DNA of 64,000 nucleotides from Hydractinia symbiolongicarpus (Eukaryota > Cnidaria > Hydrozoa > Anthoathecata > Hydractiniidae). The notes beneath the pieces were generated by a model. It saw only the letters and a program-made list of their open reading frames with translations, made no database searches and was not told where the DNA came from. Each line of letters opens with the position of its first letter. Position 1 is the stretch's first letter. Positions 49,001 to 61,650 of the stretch are shown here, one piece after another. Position numbers and translations under genes: made by a program. The DNA is taken from positions 23,230,001-23,294,000 of the forward strand of contig NC_079888.1 in NCBI RefSeq assembly GCF_029227915.1, given 5' to 3'.

Positions 49001-50880
49001 AACTGCTTTTATTCAGCGTCTCATCAAAAATGAAAACATTTTTAAAAACTACAAGTCTCATGCGTTTTAGTGGTGTAAAAATAATTTAAAAAATCGTTCG
49101 GAAAATGAGTTTACTTCCTGGGTACTTTCTTTGTATACATTCGACTATACGTGCCAAGCCCGGGATTTACGGGAAATCGCGGGTTTTCGTTTGCCGGCGA
49201 TTAAACTTCTTTTATTCAGCGTCTCATCAAAAATGAAAACATTTTTAAAAACTACAAGTCTCATGCGTTTTAGTGGTGAAATAATAATTTAAAAAATCGT
49301 TTGGAAAATGAGTTTACTCCCTGTGTACTTTCTTTGTATACTTTTGACTATACGGGCCGAGTCCGGGATTTAGGGAAATCACAGGTTTTCGTTTGCCGGC
49401 GATTAAACTGCTTTTACTCAGCGTCTCATCAAAAATGAAAACATTTTTAAAAACTACAAGTCTTATGCGTTTTAGTGGTGAAAAAATAATTTAAAAAATC
49501 GTTCAGGAAATGAGTTTAATCCCTGGGTACTTTCTTTGTATACTTTTGACTATACGGGCCAAGCCGGGATTTACGGGAAATCGCGGGTTTTCGTTTGCAG
49601 GCGATAAAACCTCTTTTATTAAGCGTCTCATCAAAAATGAAAACATTTTTAAAAACTACAAGTCTCATGCGTTTTAATTGTGAAAAAGTAATTTAAAAAA
49701 TCGTTCCGGAAATGAGTTTACTCTCTGGGTACTTTCTTTGTATACATTCGACTATACGTGCCAAGCCCGGGATTTACGGGAAATCGCGGCTTTTTGTTTG
49801 CCGGCGATTAAACTGCTTTTATTCAGCGTCTCATCAAAAATGAAAACATTTTTGAAAACTACAAGTCTCATGCGTTTTAGTGGTGAAAAAATAATTTAAA
49901 AAATCGTTCAGGAAATGAGTTTACTCCCTGGGTACTTTCTTTGTATACTTTTGACTATACGGGCCAAGCCGGAATTTACGGGAAATCGCGGGTTTTCGTT
50001 TGCCGGCGATTAAACTTCTTTTATTCAGCGTCTCATCAAAAATGAAAACATTTTTAAAAACTACAAGTCTTATGCGTTTTAGTGGTGAAAAAATAATTTA
50101 AAAATTCGTTCAGGAAATGAGTTTACTCCCTGGGTACTTTCTTTGTATACTTTTGACTATACGGGCCAAGCCGGGATTTACGGGAAATCGCGGGTTTTCG
50201 TTTGCCGGCAATAAAACCTCTTTTATTAAGCGTCTCATCAAAAATGAAAACATTTTTAAAAACTACAAGTCTCATGCGTTTTAGTTGTGAAAAAGTAATT
50301 TAAAAAATCGTTCGGGAAATGAGTTTACTCCCTGGGTACTTTCTTTGTATACTTTTGACTATACGGGCCAAGCCGGGAATTACGGGAAATCGCGGGTTTT
50401 CGTTTGCCGGCGATTAAACTTCATTTATTCAGCGTCTCATCAAAAATGAAAACATTTTTAAAAACTAAAAGTCTCATGCGTTTTAGTGGTGAAAAAATAA
50501 TTTAAAAAATCGTTCTGGAAATGAGTTTACTCCCTGGGTACTTTCTTTGTATACTTTTGACTATACGGGCTGAGTCCGGGATTTAGGGAAATCGCAGGTT
50601 TTCGTTTGCCGGCGAATAAACTGCTTTTATTCAGCGTCTCATCAAAAATGAAAACATTTTTGAAAACTACAAGTCTCATGCGTTTTAGTGGTGAAAAAAT
50701 AATTTAAAAAATCGTTCTGGAAATGAGTTTACTCCCTGGGTACTTTCTTTGTATACTTTTGACTATACGGGCCGAGTTCGGGATTTAGGGAAATCGCAGG
50801 TTTTCGTTTGCCGGCGATTAAACTGCTTTTATTTAGCGTCTCATCAAAAATGAAAACATTTTTAAAAACTACAAGTCTCA
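45600..50880 (+). repeat. 26-monomer segment, first copy of a large tandem duplication
   Basis: Markers in this block recur to the right, first at an offset of 5261 bp: the GTTTGGAAAATG monomer at 45657 and 50918, and AAGTGTCATG at 46220 and 51481. The offset then becomes 5664 bp: TGCGTTTGAG at 46431 and 52095, TTCTGCAAATG at 48086 and 53750, the 2-bp deletion AGCGCTCATC at 48207 and 53871, and TGGTGTAAAA at 49071 and 54735. The 403-bp jump means two monomers are present in the right copy and absent here. Confidence 0.85.
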
Positions 50881-53800
50881 TGCGTTTTAGTGGTGAAATA
50901 ATAATTTAAAAAATCGTTTGGAAAATGAGTTTACTCCCTGGGTACTTTCTTTGTATAATTTTGACTATACGGGCCGAGTCCAGGATTTACGGGAAATCGC
51001 AGGTTTTCGTTTGCTGGCGATTTTACTTCTTTTATTCAGCGTCTCAGCAAAAATGAAAACATTTTTAAAAACTACAAGTCTCATGCGTTTTAGTGGTGAA
51101 AAAGTAATTTAAAAAATCGTTCGGGAAATGAGTTTACTCCCTGGGTACTTTCTTTGTATACTTTTGTCTATACGGGCCGAGTCCGGGATTTACGGGAAAT
51201 CGCGGGTTTTCGTTTGCCGGCGATTAAACTTCTTTTTTTCAGCGTCCCATCAAATATGAAAATATTTTTGAAAACTACAAGTCTCATGCGTTTAGTGGTA
51301 AACAATTAATATAAGAAATCGTTCGGGAAATGAGTTTACTCCCTGGGTACTTTCTTTGTATACTTTTGACTATACGGGGCAAGGCCGGGATTTACGGTAA
51401 ATCGCGGGTTTTCGTTTGCCGGCGATTAAACTTCTAATATTCAGCGTCTCATCAAAAATGAAAACATTTTTGAAAACTACAAGTGTCATGCGTTTTAGTG
51501 GTGAAAAAATAATTTAAAAAATCGTTCGGGAAATGAGTTTACTCTCTGGGTACTTTCTTTGTATACTTTTTACTATACGGGCCGAGTCAGGGATTTACGG
51601 GAAATCGCGGATTTTCGTTTGCCGGCGATTAAACTGCTTTTATTCAGCGTCTCATCAAAAATGAAACATTTTTGAAAACTACAAGTCTCATGCGTTTTAG
51701 TGGTGAAAAAATAATTTAAAAAATCGTTCGGGAAATTAGTTTACTCCCTGCGTACTTTCTTTGTATACTTTTGACTATACGGGCCAAGTCGAGATTTACG
51801 GGAAATCGCGGGTTTTCGTTTTCCGGCGATTAAACTTCTTTTATTCAGCGTCTCATTAAAAATCAAAACATTTTTAAAAACTAAAAGTCTTATGCGTTTT
51901 AGTGGTGAAAAAATAATTTAAAAAATCGTTCTGGAAATGAGTTTACTCACAGGGTACTTTCTTTGTATACATTCGACTATACGGGCCGAGTCCGGGATTT
52001 AGGGAAATCGCAGGTTTTCGTTTGCCGGCGATTAAACTGCTTTTATTCAGCGTCTCATCAAAAATGAAAACATTTTTGAAAACTACAAGTCTCATGCGTT
52101 TGAGTGGTGAAAAAATAATTTAAAAAATCGTTTGGGAAATGAGTTTACTCCCTGGGTACTTTCTTTGTATACTTTTGACTATACGGGTCAAGCCGAGATT
52201 TACGGGAAATCGCGGGTTTTCGTTTGCCGGCGATTAAACTTTTTTTATTCAGCGTCTCATTAAAAATGAAAACATTTTAAAAAACTACAAGTCTTATGCG
52301 TTTTAGTGGTGAAAAAATAATTTAAAAAATCGTTCTGGAAATGAGTTTACTCACAGGGTACTTTCTTTGTATACATTCGACTATACGTGCCAAGCCCGGG
52401 ATTTACGGGAAATCGCGGGTTTTCGTTTGCCGGCGATTAAACGGCTTTTATTCAGCGTCTCATCAAAAATGAAAACATTCTTGAAAACTACAAGTCTCAT
52501 GCGTTTTAGTGGTGAAAAAATAATTTAAAAAATCGTTCTGGAAATGACTTTACTCCCTGGGTACTTTCTTTGTATACTTTTGACTATACGGGCCAAGCCC
52601 GGGATTTACGGGAAATCGCGGGTTTTCGTTTGCCGGCGATTAAACTTCTTTTATTCAGCGTCTCATCAAAAATGAAAACATTTTTGAAAACTAAAAGTCT
52701 CATGCGTTTTAGTGGTGAAAAAATAATTTAAAAAATCGTTCGGGAAATTAGTTTACTCCCTGGGTACTTTCTTTGTATACTTTTGACTATACGGGCCGAG
52801 TCCGGGATTTAGGGAAATCGCAGGTTTTCGTTTGCCGGCGATTAAACTGCTTTTATTCAGCGTCTCATTAAAAATCAAAACATTTTTAAAAACTACAAGT
52901 CTTATGCGTTTTAGTGGTGAAAAAATAATTTAAAAAATCGTTCTGGAAATGAGTTTACTCACAGGGTACTTTCTTTGTATACATTCGACTATACGGGCCG
53001 AGTCCGGGATTTAGGGAAATCGCAGGTTTTCGTTTGCCGGCGATTAAACTGCTTTTATTCAGCGTCTTATCAAAAATGAAAACATTTTTGAAAACTACAA
53101 GTCTCATGCGTTTGAGTGGTGAAAAAAAAATTTAAAAAATCGTTTGGGAAATGAGTTTACTCCCTGGGTACTTTCTTTGTATACTTTTGACTATACGGGC
53201 CAAGCCGAGATTTACGGGAAACCGCGGGTTTTCGTTTGCCGGCGATTAAACTTCTTTTATTCAGCGTCTCATTAAAAATGAAAACATTTTTAAAAACTAC
53301 AAGTCTTATGCGTTTTAGTGGTGAAAAAATAATTTAAAAAATCGTTCTGGAAATGAATTTACTCACAGGGTACTTTCTTTGTATACATTCGACTATACGT
53401 GCCAAGCCCGGGATTTACGGGAAATCGCGGGTTTTCGTTTGCCGGCGATTAAACGGCTTTTATTCAGCGTGTCATCAAAAATGAAAACATTCTTGAAAAC
53501 TACAAGTCTCATGCGTTTTAGTGGTGAAAAAATAATTTAAAAAATCGTTCTGGAAATGAGTTTACTCCCTGGGTACTTTCTTTGTATACTTTTGACTATA
53601 CGGGCCGAGTCCGGGATTTAGGGAAATCGCAGGTTTTCGTTTGCCGGCGATTAAACTTCTTTTATTCAGCGTCTCATCAAAAATGAAAACATTTTTAAAA
53701 ACTACAAGTCTTATGCGTTTTAGTGGTGAAAAAATAATTTAAAAAATCGTTCTGCAAATGAGTTTACTCACAGGGTACTTTCTTTGTATACATTCGACTA

Positions 53801-56000
53801 TACGTGCCAAGCCCGGGATTTACGGGAAATCGCAGGTTTTCGTTTGCCGGCGATTAAACTGCTTTTATTCAGCGCTCATCAAAAATGAAAACATTCTTGA
53901 AAACTACAAGGCTCATGCGTTTTAGTGGTGAAAAAGTAATTTAAAAAATCGTTCGGGAAATGAGTTTACTCCCTGGGTACTTTCTTTGTATACTTTTGAC
54001 TATACGGGCCGAGTCCGGGATTTAGGGAAATCGCAGGTTTTCGTTTGCCGGCGATTAAACTGCTTTTATTCAGCGTCTCATCAAAAATGAAAACATTTTT
54101 GAAAACTACAAGTCTCATGCGTTTTAGTGGTGAAAAAATAATTTAAAAAATCGTTCAGGAAATGAGTTTACTCCCTGGGTACTTTCTTTGTATACTTTTG
54201 ACTATACGGGCCAAGCCGGGATTTACGGGAAATCGCGGGTTTTCGTTTGCCGGCGATTAAACTTCTTTTATTCAGCGTCTCATCAAAAATGAAAACATTT
54301 TTAAAAACTACAAGTCTTATGCGTTTTAGTGGTGAAAAAATAATTTAAAAAATCGTTCAGGAAATGAGTTTACTCCCTGGGTACTTTCTTTGTATACTAT
54401 TGACTATACGGGCCAAGCCAGGATTTACGGGAAATCGCGGGTTTTCGTTTGCCGGCGATTAAATCTCTTTTATTAAGCGTCTCATCAAAAATGAAAACAT
54501 TTTTAAAAACTACAAGTCTCATGCGTTTTAGTGGTGAAAAAGTAATTTAAAAAATTGTTCCGGAAATGAGTTTACTCCCTGGGTACTTTCTTTGTATACA
54601 TTCGACTATACGTGCCAAGCCCGGGATTTACGGGAAATCGCGGCTTTTCATTTGCCGGCGATTAAACTGCTTTTATTCAGCGTCTCATCAAAAATGAAAA
54701 CATTTTTAAAAACTACAAGTCTCATGCGTTTTAGTGGTGTAAAAATAATTTAAAAAATCGTTCGGAAAATGAGTTTACTTCCTGGGTACTTTCTTTGTAT
54801 ACATTCGACTATACGTGCCAAGCCCGGGATTTACGGGAAATCGCGGGTTTTCGTTTGCCGGCGATTAAACTTCTTTTATTCAGCGTCTCATCAAAAATGA
54901 AAACATTTTTAAAAACTACAAGTCTCATGCGTTTTAGTGGTGAAATAATAATTTAAAAAATCGTTTGGAAAATGAGTTTACTCCCTGTGTACTTTCTTTG
55001 TATACTTTTGACTATACGGGCCGAGTCCGGGATTTAGGGAAATCACAGGTTTTCGTTTGCCGGCGATTAAACTGCTTTTATTCAGCGTCTCATCAAAAAT
55101 GAAAACATTTTTGAAAACTACAAGTCTCATGCGTTTTAGTGGTGAAAAAATAATTTAAAAAATCGTTCAGGAAATGAGTTTACTCCCTGGGTACTTTCTT
55201 TGTATACTTTTGACTATACGGGCCTAGCCGGGATTTACGGGAAATCGCGGGTTTTCGTTTGCCGGCGATTAAACTTCTTTTATTCAGCGTCTCATCAAAA
55301 ATGAAAACATTTTTAAAAACTACAAGTCTTATGCGTTTTAGTGGTGAAAAAATAATTTAAAATATCGTTCAGGAAATGAGTTTACTCCCTGGGTACTTTC
55401 TTTGTATACTTTTGACTATACGGGCCAAGCCGGGATTTACGGGAAATCGCGGGTTTTCGTTTGCCGGCGATAAAACCTCTTTTATTAAGCGTCTCATCAA
55501 AAATGAAAACATTTTTAAAAACTACAAGTCTCATGCGTTTTAATTGTGAGAAAGTAATTTAAAAAATCGTTCCGGAAATGAGTTTACTCTCTGGGTACTT
55601 TCTTTGTATACATTCGACTATACGTGCCAAGCCCGGGATTTACGGGAAATCGCGGCTTTTCGTTTGCCGGCGATTAAACTGCTTTTATTCAGCGTCTCAT
55701 CAAAAATGAAAACATTTTTGAAAACTACAAGTCTCATGCGTTTTAGTGGTGAAAAAATAATTTAAAAAATCGTTCAGGAAATGAGTTTACTCCCTGGGTA
55801 CTTTCTTTGTATACTTTTGACTATACGGGCCAAGCCGGGATTTACGGGAAATCGCGGGTTTTCGTTTGCCGGCGATTAAACTTCTTTTATTCAGCGTCTC
55901 ATCAAAAATGAAAACATTTTTAAAAACTACAAGTTTTATGCGTTTTAGTGGTGAAAAAATAATTTAAAAAATCGTTCAGGAAATGAGTTTACTCCCTGGG
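50880..56000 (+). repeat. 28-monomer segment, second copy of the large tandem duplication
   Basis: This block follows its partner directly and carries the same ordered rare variants. Two extra monomers lie between about 51.69 and 52.10 kb, one of them with GAAATTAGTTTAC and CCCTGCGTAC. Correspondence fades after about 55.7 kb. The left copy's TTCATTTATTC monomer at 50421 has no partner at the expected place near 56085, where a GATAAAACCTC monomer stands instead. Confidence 0.82.
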
Positions 56001-59000
56001 TACTTTCTTTGTATACTTTTGACTATACGGGCCAAGCCGGGATTTACGGGAAATCGCGGGTTTTCGTTTGCCGGCGATAAAACCTCTTTTATTAAGCGTC
56101 TCATCAAAAATGAAAATATTTTTAAAAACTACAAGTCTCATGCGTTTTAGTTGTGAAAAAGTAATTTAAAAAATCGTTCGGGAAATGAGTTTACTCCCTG
56201 GGTACTTTCTTTGTATACTTTTGACTATACGGGCCAAGCCGGGATTTACGGGAAATCGCGGGTTTTCGTTTGCCGGCGATTAAACTTCTTTTATTCAGCG
56301 TCTCATCAAAAATGAAAACATTTTTAAAAACTACAAGTCTTATGCGTTTTAGTGGTGAAAAAATAATTTAAAAAATCGTTCTGGAAATGAGTTTATTCAC
56401 AGGGTACTTTCTTTGTATACATTCGACTATACGTGCCAAGCCCGGGATTTACGGGAAATCGCGTGTTTTCGTTTGCCGGCGATTAAACTGCTTTTATTCA
56501 GCGTCTCATCAAAAATGAAAACATTCTTGAAAACTACAAGTCTCATGCGTTTTAGTGGTGAAAAAATAATTTAAAAAATCGTTCAGGAAATGAGTTTACT
56601 CCCTGGGTACTTTCTTTGTATACTTTTGACTATACGGGCCAAGCCGGGATTTACGGGAAATCGCGGGTTTTCGTTTGCCGGCGATAAAACCTCTTTTATT
56701 AAGCGTCTCATCAAAAATGAAAACATTTTTAAAAACTACAAGTCTCATGCGTTTTAGTTGTGAAAAAGTAATTTAAAAAATCGTTCGGGAAATGAGTTTA
56801 CTCCCTGGGTACTTTCTTTGTATACTTTTGACTATACGGGCCAAGCCGGGATTTACGGGAAATCGCGGGTTTTCGTTTGCCGGCGATTAAACTTCTTTTA
56901 TTCAGCGTCTCATCAAAAATGAAAACATTTTTAAAAACTACAAGTCTTATGCGTTTTAGTGGTGAAAAAATAATTTAAAAAATCGTTTGGAAAATGAGTT
57001 TACTCACAGGGTACTTTCTTTGTATACATTCGACTATACGTGCCAAGCCCGGGATTTACGGGAAATCGCGGGTTTTCGTTTGCCGGCGATTAAACTGCTT
57101 TTATTCAGCGTCTCATCAAAAATGAAAACATTTTTAAAAACTACAAGTCTTATGCGTTTTAGTGGTGCAAAAATAATTTAAAAAATCGTTCTGGAAATGA
57201 GTTTACTCCCTGGGTACTTTCTTTGTATACTTTTGACTATACGGGCCGAGTCCGGGATTTAGGGAAATCACAGGTTTTCGTTTGCCGGCGATTAAACTGC
57301 TTTTATTCAGCGTCTCATCAAAAATGAAAACATTTTTAAAAACTACAAGTCTTATGCGTTTTAGTGGTGAAAAAATAATTTAAAAAATCGTTCAGGAAAT
57401 GAGTTTAATCCCTGGGTACTTTCTTTGTATACTTTTGACTATACGGGCCAAGCCGGGATTTACGGGAAATCGCGGGTTTTCGTTTGCCGGCGATAAAACC
57501 TCTTTTATTAAGCGTCTCATCAAAAATGAAAACATTTTTAAAAACTACAAGTCTCATGCGTTTTAATTGTGAAAAAGTAATTTAAAAAATCGTTCCGGAA
57601 ATGAGTTTACTCTCTGGGTACTTTCTTTGTATACATTCGACTATACGTGCCAAGCCCGGGATTTACGGGAAATCGCGGGTTTTCGTTTGCCGGCGATAAA
57701 ACCTCTTTTATTAAGCGTCTCATCAAAAATGAAAACATTTTTAAAAACTACAAGTCTCATGCGTTTTAATTGTGAAAAAGTAATTTAAAAAATCGTTCCG
57801 GAAATGAGTTTACTCTCTGGGTACTTTCTTTGTATACATTCGACTATACGTGCCAAGCCCGGGATTTACGGGAAATCGCGGCTTTTTGTTTGCCGGCGAT
57901 TAAACTGCTTTTATTCAGCGTCTCATCAAAAATGAAAACATTTTTGAAAACTACAAGTCTCATGCGTTTTAGTGGTGAAAAAATAATTTAAAAAATCGTT
58001 CAGGAAATGAGTTTACTCCCTGGGTACTTTCTTTGTATACTTTTGACTATACGGGCCAAGCCGGAATTTACGGGAAATCGCGGGTTTTCGTTTGCCGGCG
58101 ATTAAACTTCTTTTATTCAGCGTCTCATCAAAAATGAAAACATTTTTAAAAACTACAAGTCTTATGCGTTTTAGTGGTGAAAAAATAATTTAAAAATTCG
58201 TTCAGGAAATGAGTTTACTCCCTGGGTACTTTCTTTGTATACTTTTGACTATACGGGCCAAGCCGGGATTTACGGGAAATCGCGGGTTTTCGTTTGCCGG
58301 CAATAAAACCTCTTTTATTAAGCGTCTCATCAAAAATGAAAACATTTTTAAAAACTACAAGTCTCATGCGTTTTAGTTGTGAAAAAGTAATTGAAAAAAT
58401 CGTTCGGGAAATGAGTTTACTCCCTGGGTACTTTCTTTGTATACTTTTGACTATACGGGCCAAGCCGGGAATTACGGGAAATCGCGGGTTTTCGTTTGCC
58501 GGCGATTAAACTTCATTTATTCAGCGTCTCATCAAAAATGAAAACATTTTTAAAAACTAAAAGTCTCATGCGTTTTAGTGGTGAAAAAATAATTTAAAAA
58601 ATCGTTCTGGAAATGAGTTTACTCCCTGGGTACTTTCTTTGTATACTTTTGACTATACGGGCTGAGTCCGGGATTTAGGGAAATCGCAGGTTTTCGTTTG
58701 CCGGCGATTAAACTGCTTTTATTCAGCGTCTCATCAAAAATGAAAACATTTTTGAAAACTACAAGTCTCGTGCGTTTTAGTGGTGAAAAAATAATTTAAA
58801 AAATCGTTCTGGAAATGAGTTTACTCCCTGGGTACTTTCTTTGTATACTTTTGACTATACGGGCCGAGTTCGGGATTTAGGGAAATCGCAGGTTTTCGTT
58901 TGCCGGCGATTAAACTGCTTTTATTCAGCGTCTCATCAAAAATGAAAACATTTTTGAAAACTACAAGTCTCATGCGTTTTAGTGGTGAAAAAATAATTTA

Positions 59001-59220
59001 AAAAATCGTTCGGGAAATGAGTTTACTCCCTGGGTACTTTCTTTGTATACTTTTGACTATACGGGCCAAGCCGGGATTTACGGGAAATCGCGGGTTTTCG
59101 TTTGCCGGCGATTAAACTTCTTTTATTCAGCGTCTCATCAAAAATGAAAACATTTTTAAAAACTACAAGTCTTATGCGTTTTAGTGGTGAAAAAATAATT
59201 TAAAAAATCGTTCTGCAAAT
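56000..59220 (+). repeat. Mosaic carrying a copy of 49.4-50.9 kb
   Basis: AGGGAAATCACAGG lies at 57261 versus 49372 (offset 7889), while GGCTTTTTGTTTG lies at 57880 versus 49788, CCGGAATTTA at 58061 versus 49969, and TTCATTTATTC at 58513 versus 50421 (offset 8092). The 203-bp change in offset reflects one extra monomer. Two nearly identical GATAAAACCTC/TTTTAATTGTG monomers stand side by side at about 57.49 and 57.69 kb. The part from 57.9 to 59.22 kb recurs 2427 bp to the right. Confidence 0.78.
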
Positions 59221-59240
59221 GAGTTTACTCCCTGGGTACT
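59205..59240 (+). other. Chimeric monomer at a segmental-duplication junction
   Basis: Left of about 59220 the sequence follows the 2427-bp family (TTCTGCAAATG). Right of it, it follows the 4653-bp family (CTCCCTGGG, then GGCTTTTCATTTGCC). All other TGCAAATGAG monomers I found, at about 48086, 53750, 61638, 62447 and 63256, continue as CTCACAGGG. The crossover is in register with the monomer phase, so it leaves no length change. Unequal exchange or gene conversion is the inference. Confidence 0.7.
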
Positions 59241-60330
59241 TTCTTTGTATACATTCGACTATACGTGCCAAGCCCGGGATTTACGGGAAATCGCGGCTTT
59301 TCATTTGCCGGCGATTAAACTGCTTTTATTCAGCGTCTCATCAAAAATGAAAACATTTTTAAAAACTACAAGTCTCATGCGTTTTAGTGGTGTAAAAATA
59401 ATTTAAAAAATCGTTCGGAAAATGAGTTTACTTCCTGGGTACTTTCTTTGTATACATTCGACTATACGTGCCAAGCCCGGGATTTACGGGAAATCGCGGG
59501 TTTTCGTTTGCCGGCGATTAAACTTCTTTTATTCAGCGTCTCATCAAAAATGAAAACATTTTTAAAAACTACAAGTCTCATGCGTTTTAGTGGTGAAATA
59601 ATAATTTAAAAAATCGTTTGGAAAATGAGTTTACTCCCTGTGTACTTTCTTTGTATACTTTTGACTATACGGGCCGAGTCCGGGATTTAGGGAAATCACA
59701 GGTTTTCGTTTGCCGGCGATTAAACTGCTTTTATTCAGCGTCTCATCAAAAATGAAAACATTTTTGAAAACTACAAGTCTCATGCGTTTTAGTGGTGAAA
59801 AAATAATTTAAAAAATCGTTCAGGAAATGAGTTTACTCCCTGGGTACTTTCTTTGTATACTTTTGACTATACGGGCCTAGCCGGGATTTACGGGAAATCG
59901 CGGGTTTTCGTTTGCCGGCGATTAAACTTCTTTTATTCAGCGTCTCATCAAAAATGAAAACATTTTTAAAAACTACAAGTCTTATGCGTTTTAGTGGTGA
60001 AAAAATAATTTAAAAAATCGTTCAGGAAATGAGTTTACTCCCTGGGTACTTTCTTTGTATACTTTTGACTATACGGGCCAAGCCGGGATTTACGGGAAAT
60101 CGCGGGTTTTCGTTTGCCGGCGATAAAACCTCTTTTATTAAGCGTCTCATCAAAAATGAAAACATTTTTAAAAACTACAAGTCTCATGCGTTTTAATTGT
60201 GAGAAAGTAATTTAAAAAATCGTTCCGGAAATGAGTTTACTCTCTGGGTACTTTCTTTGTATACATTCGACTATACGTGCCAAGCCCGGGATTTACGGGA
60301 AATCGCGGCTTTTCGTTTGCCGGCGATTAA
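59220..60330 (+). repeat. Third copy of the 54.57-55.7 kb block
   Basis: TGGTGTAAAA at 59388 and 54735, GGCCTAGCCG at 59874 and 55221, and TAATTGTGAG at 60194 and 55541 are all 4653 bp (23 monomers) apart. GGCCTAGCCG and TTGTGAGAAAG are absent from the corresponding part of the first copy (49.9 kb), so this block derives from the second copy, or the second from this one. Confidence 0.8.
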
Positions 60331-61650
60331 ACTGCTTTTATTCAGCGTCTCATCAAAAATGAAAACATTTTTGAAAACTACAAGTCTCATGCGTTTTAGT
60401 GGTGAAAAAATAATTTAAAAAATCGTTCAGGAAATGAGTTTACTCCCTGGGTACTTTCTTTGTATACTTTTGACTATACGGGCCAAGCCGGAATTTACGG
60501 GAAATCGCGGGTTTTCGTTTGCCGGCGATTAAACTTCTTTTATTCAGCGTCTCATCAAAAATGAAAACATTTTTAAAAACTACAAGTCTTATGCGTTTTA
60601 GTGGTGAAAAAATAATTTAAAAATTCGTTCAGGAAATGAGTTTACTCCCTGGGTACTTTCTTTGTATACTTTTGACTATACGGGCCAAGCCGGGATTTAC
60701 GGGAAATCGCGGGTTTTCGTTTGCCGGCAATAAAACCTCTTTTATTAAGCGTCTCATCAAAAATGAAAACATTTTTAAAAACTACAAGTCTCATGCGTTT
60801 TAGTTGTGAAAAAGTAATTTAAAAAATCGTTCGGGAAATGAGTTTACTCCCTGGGTACTTTCTTTGTATACTTTTGACTATACGGGCCAAGCCGGGAATT
60901 ACGGGAAATCGCGGGTTTTCGTTTGCCGACGATTAAACTTCATTTATTCAGCGTCTCATCAAAAATGAAAACATTTTTAAAAACTAAAAGTCTCATGCGT
61001 TTTAGTGGTGAAAAAATAATTTAAAAAATCGTTCTGGAAATGAGTTTACTCCCTGGGTACTTTCTTTGTATACTTTTGACTATACGGGCTGAGTCCGGGA
61101 TTTAGGGAAATCGCAGGTTTTCGTTTGCCGGCGATTAAACTGCTTTTATTCAGCGTCTCATCAAAAATGAAAACATTTTTGAAAACTACAAGTCTCGTGC
61201 GTTTTAGTGGTGAAAAAATAATTTAAAAAATCGTTCTGGAAATGAGTTTACTCCCTGGGTACTTTCTTTGTATACTTTTGACTATACGGGCCGAGTTCGG
61301 GATTTAGGGAAATCGCAGGTTTTCGTTTGCCGGCGATTAAACTGCTTTTATTCAGCGTCTCATCAAAAATGAAAACATTTTTGAAAACTACAAGTCTCAT
61401 GCGTTTTAGTGGTGAAAAAATAATTTAAAAAATCGTTCGGGAAATGAGTTTACTCCCTGGGTACTTTCTTTGTATACTTTTGACTATACGGGCCAAGCCG
61501 GGATTTACGGGAAATCGCGGGTTTTCGTTTGCCGGCGATTAAACTTCTTTTATTCAGCGTCTCATCAAAAATGAAAACATTTTTAAAAACTACAAGTCTT
61601 ATGCGTTTTAGTGGTGAAAAAATAACTTAAAAAATCGTTCTGCAAATGAG
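60330..61650 (+). repeat. Copy of 57.90-59.22 kb, 12 monomers (2427 bp) away
   Basis: CCGGAATTTA (58061 and 60488), TTCATTTATTC (58513 and 60940), ACAAGTCTCG (58761 and 61188) and TTCTGCAAATG (59211 and 61638) are each 2427 bp apart. The copy has GCCGACGATTAAAC where the partner keeps GCCGGCG. The copies diverge immediately after TGCAAATGAGTTTACTC: CACAGGG follows here and CCTGGG in the partner. Confidence 0.82.
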
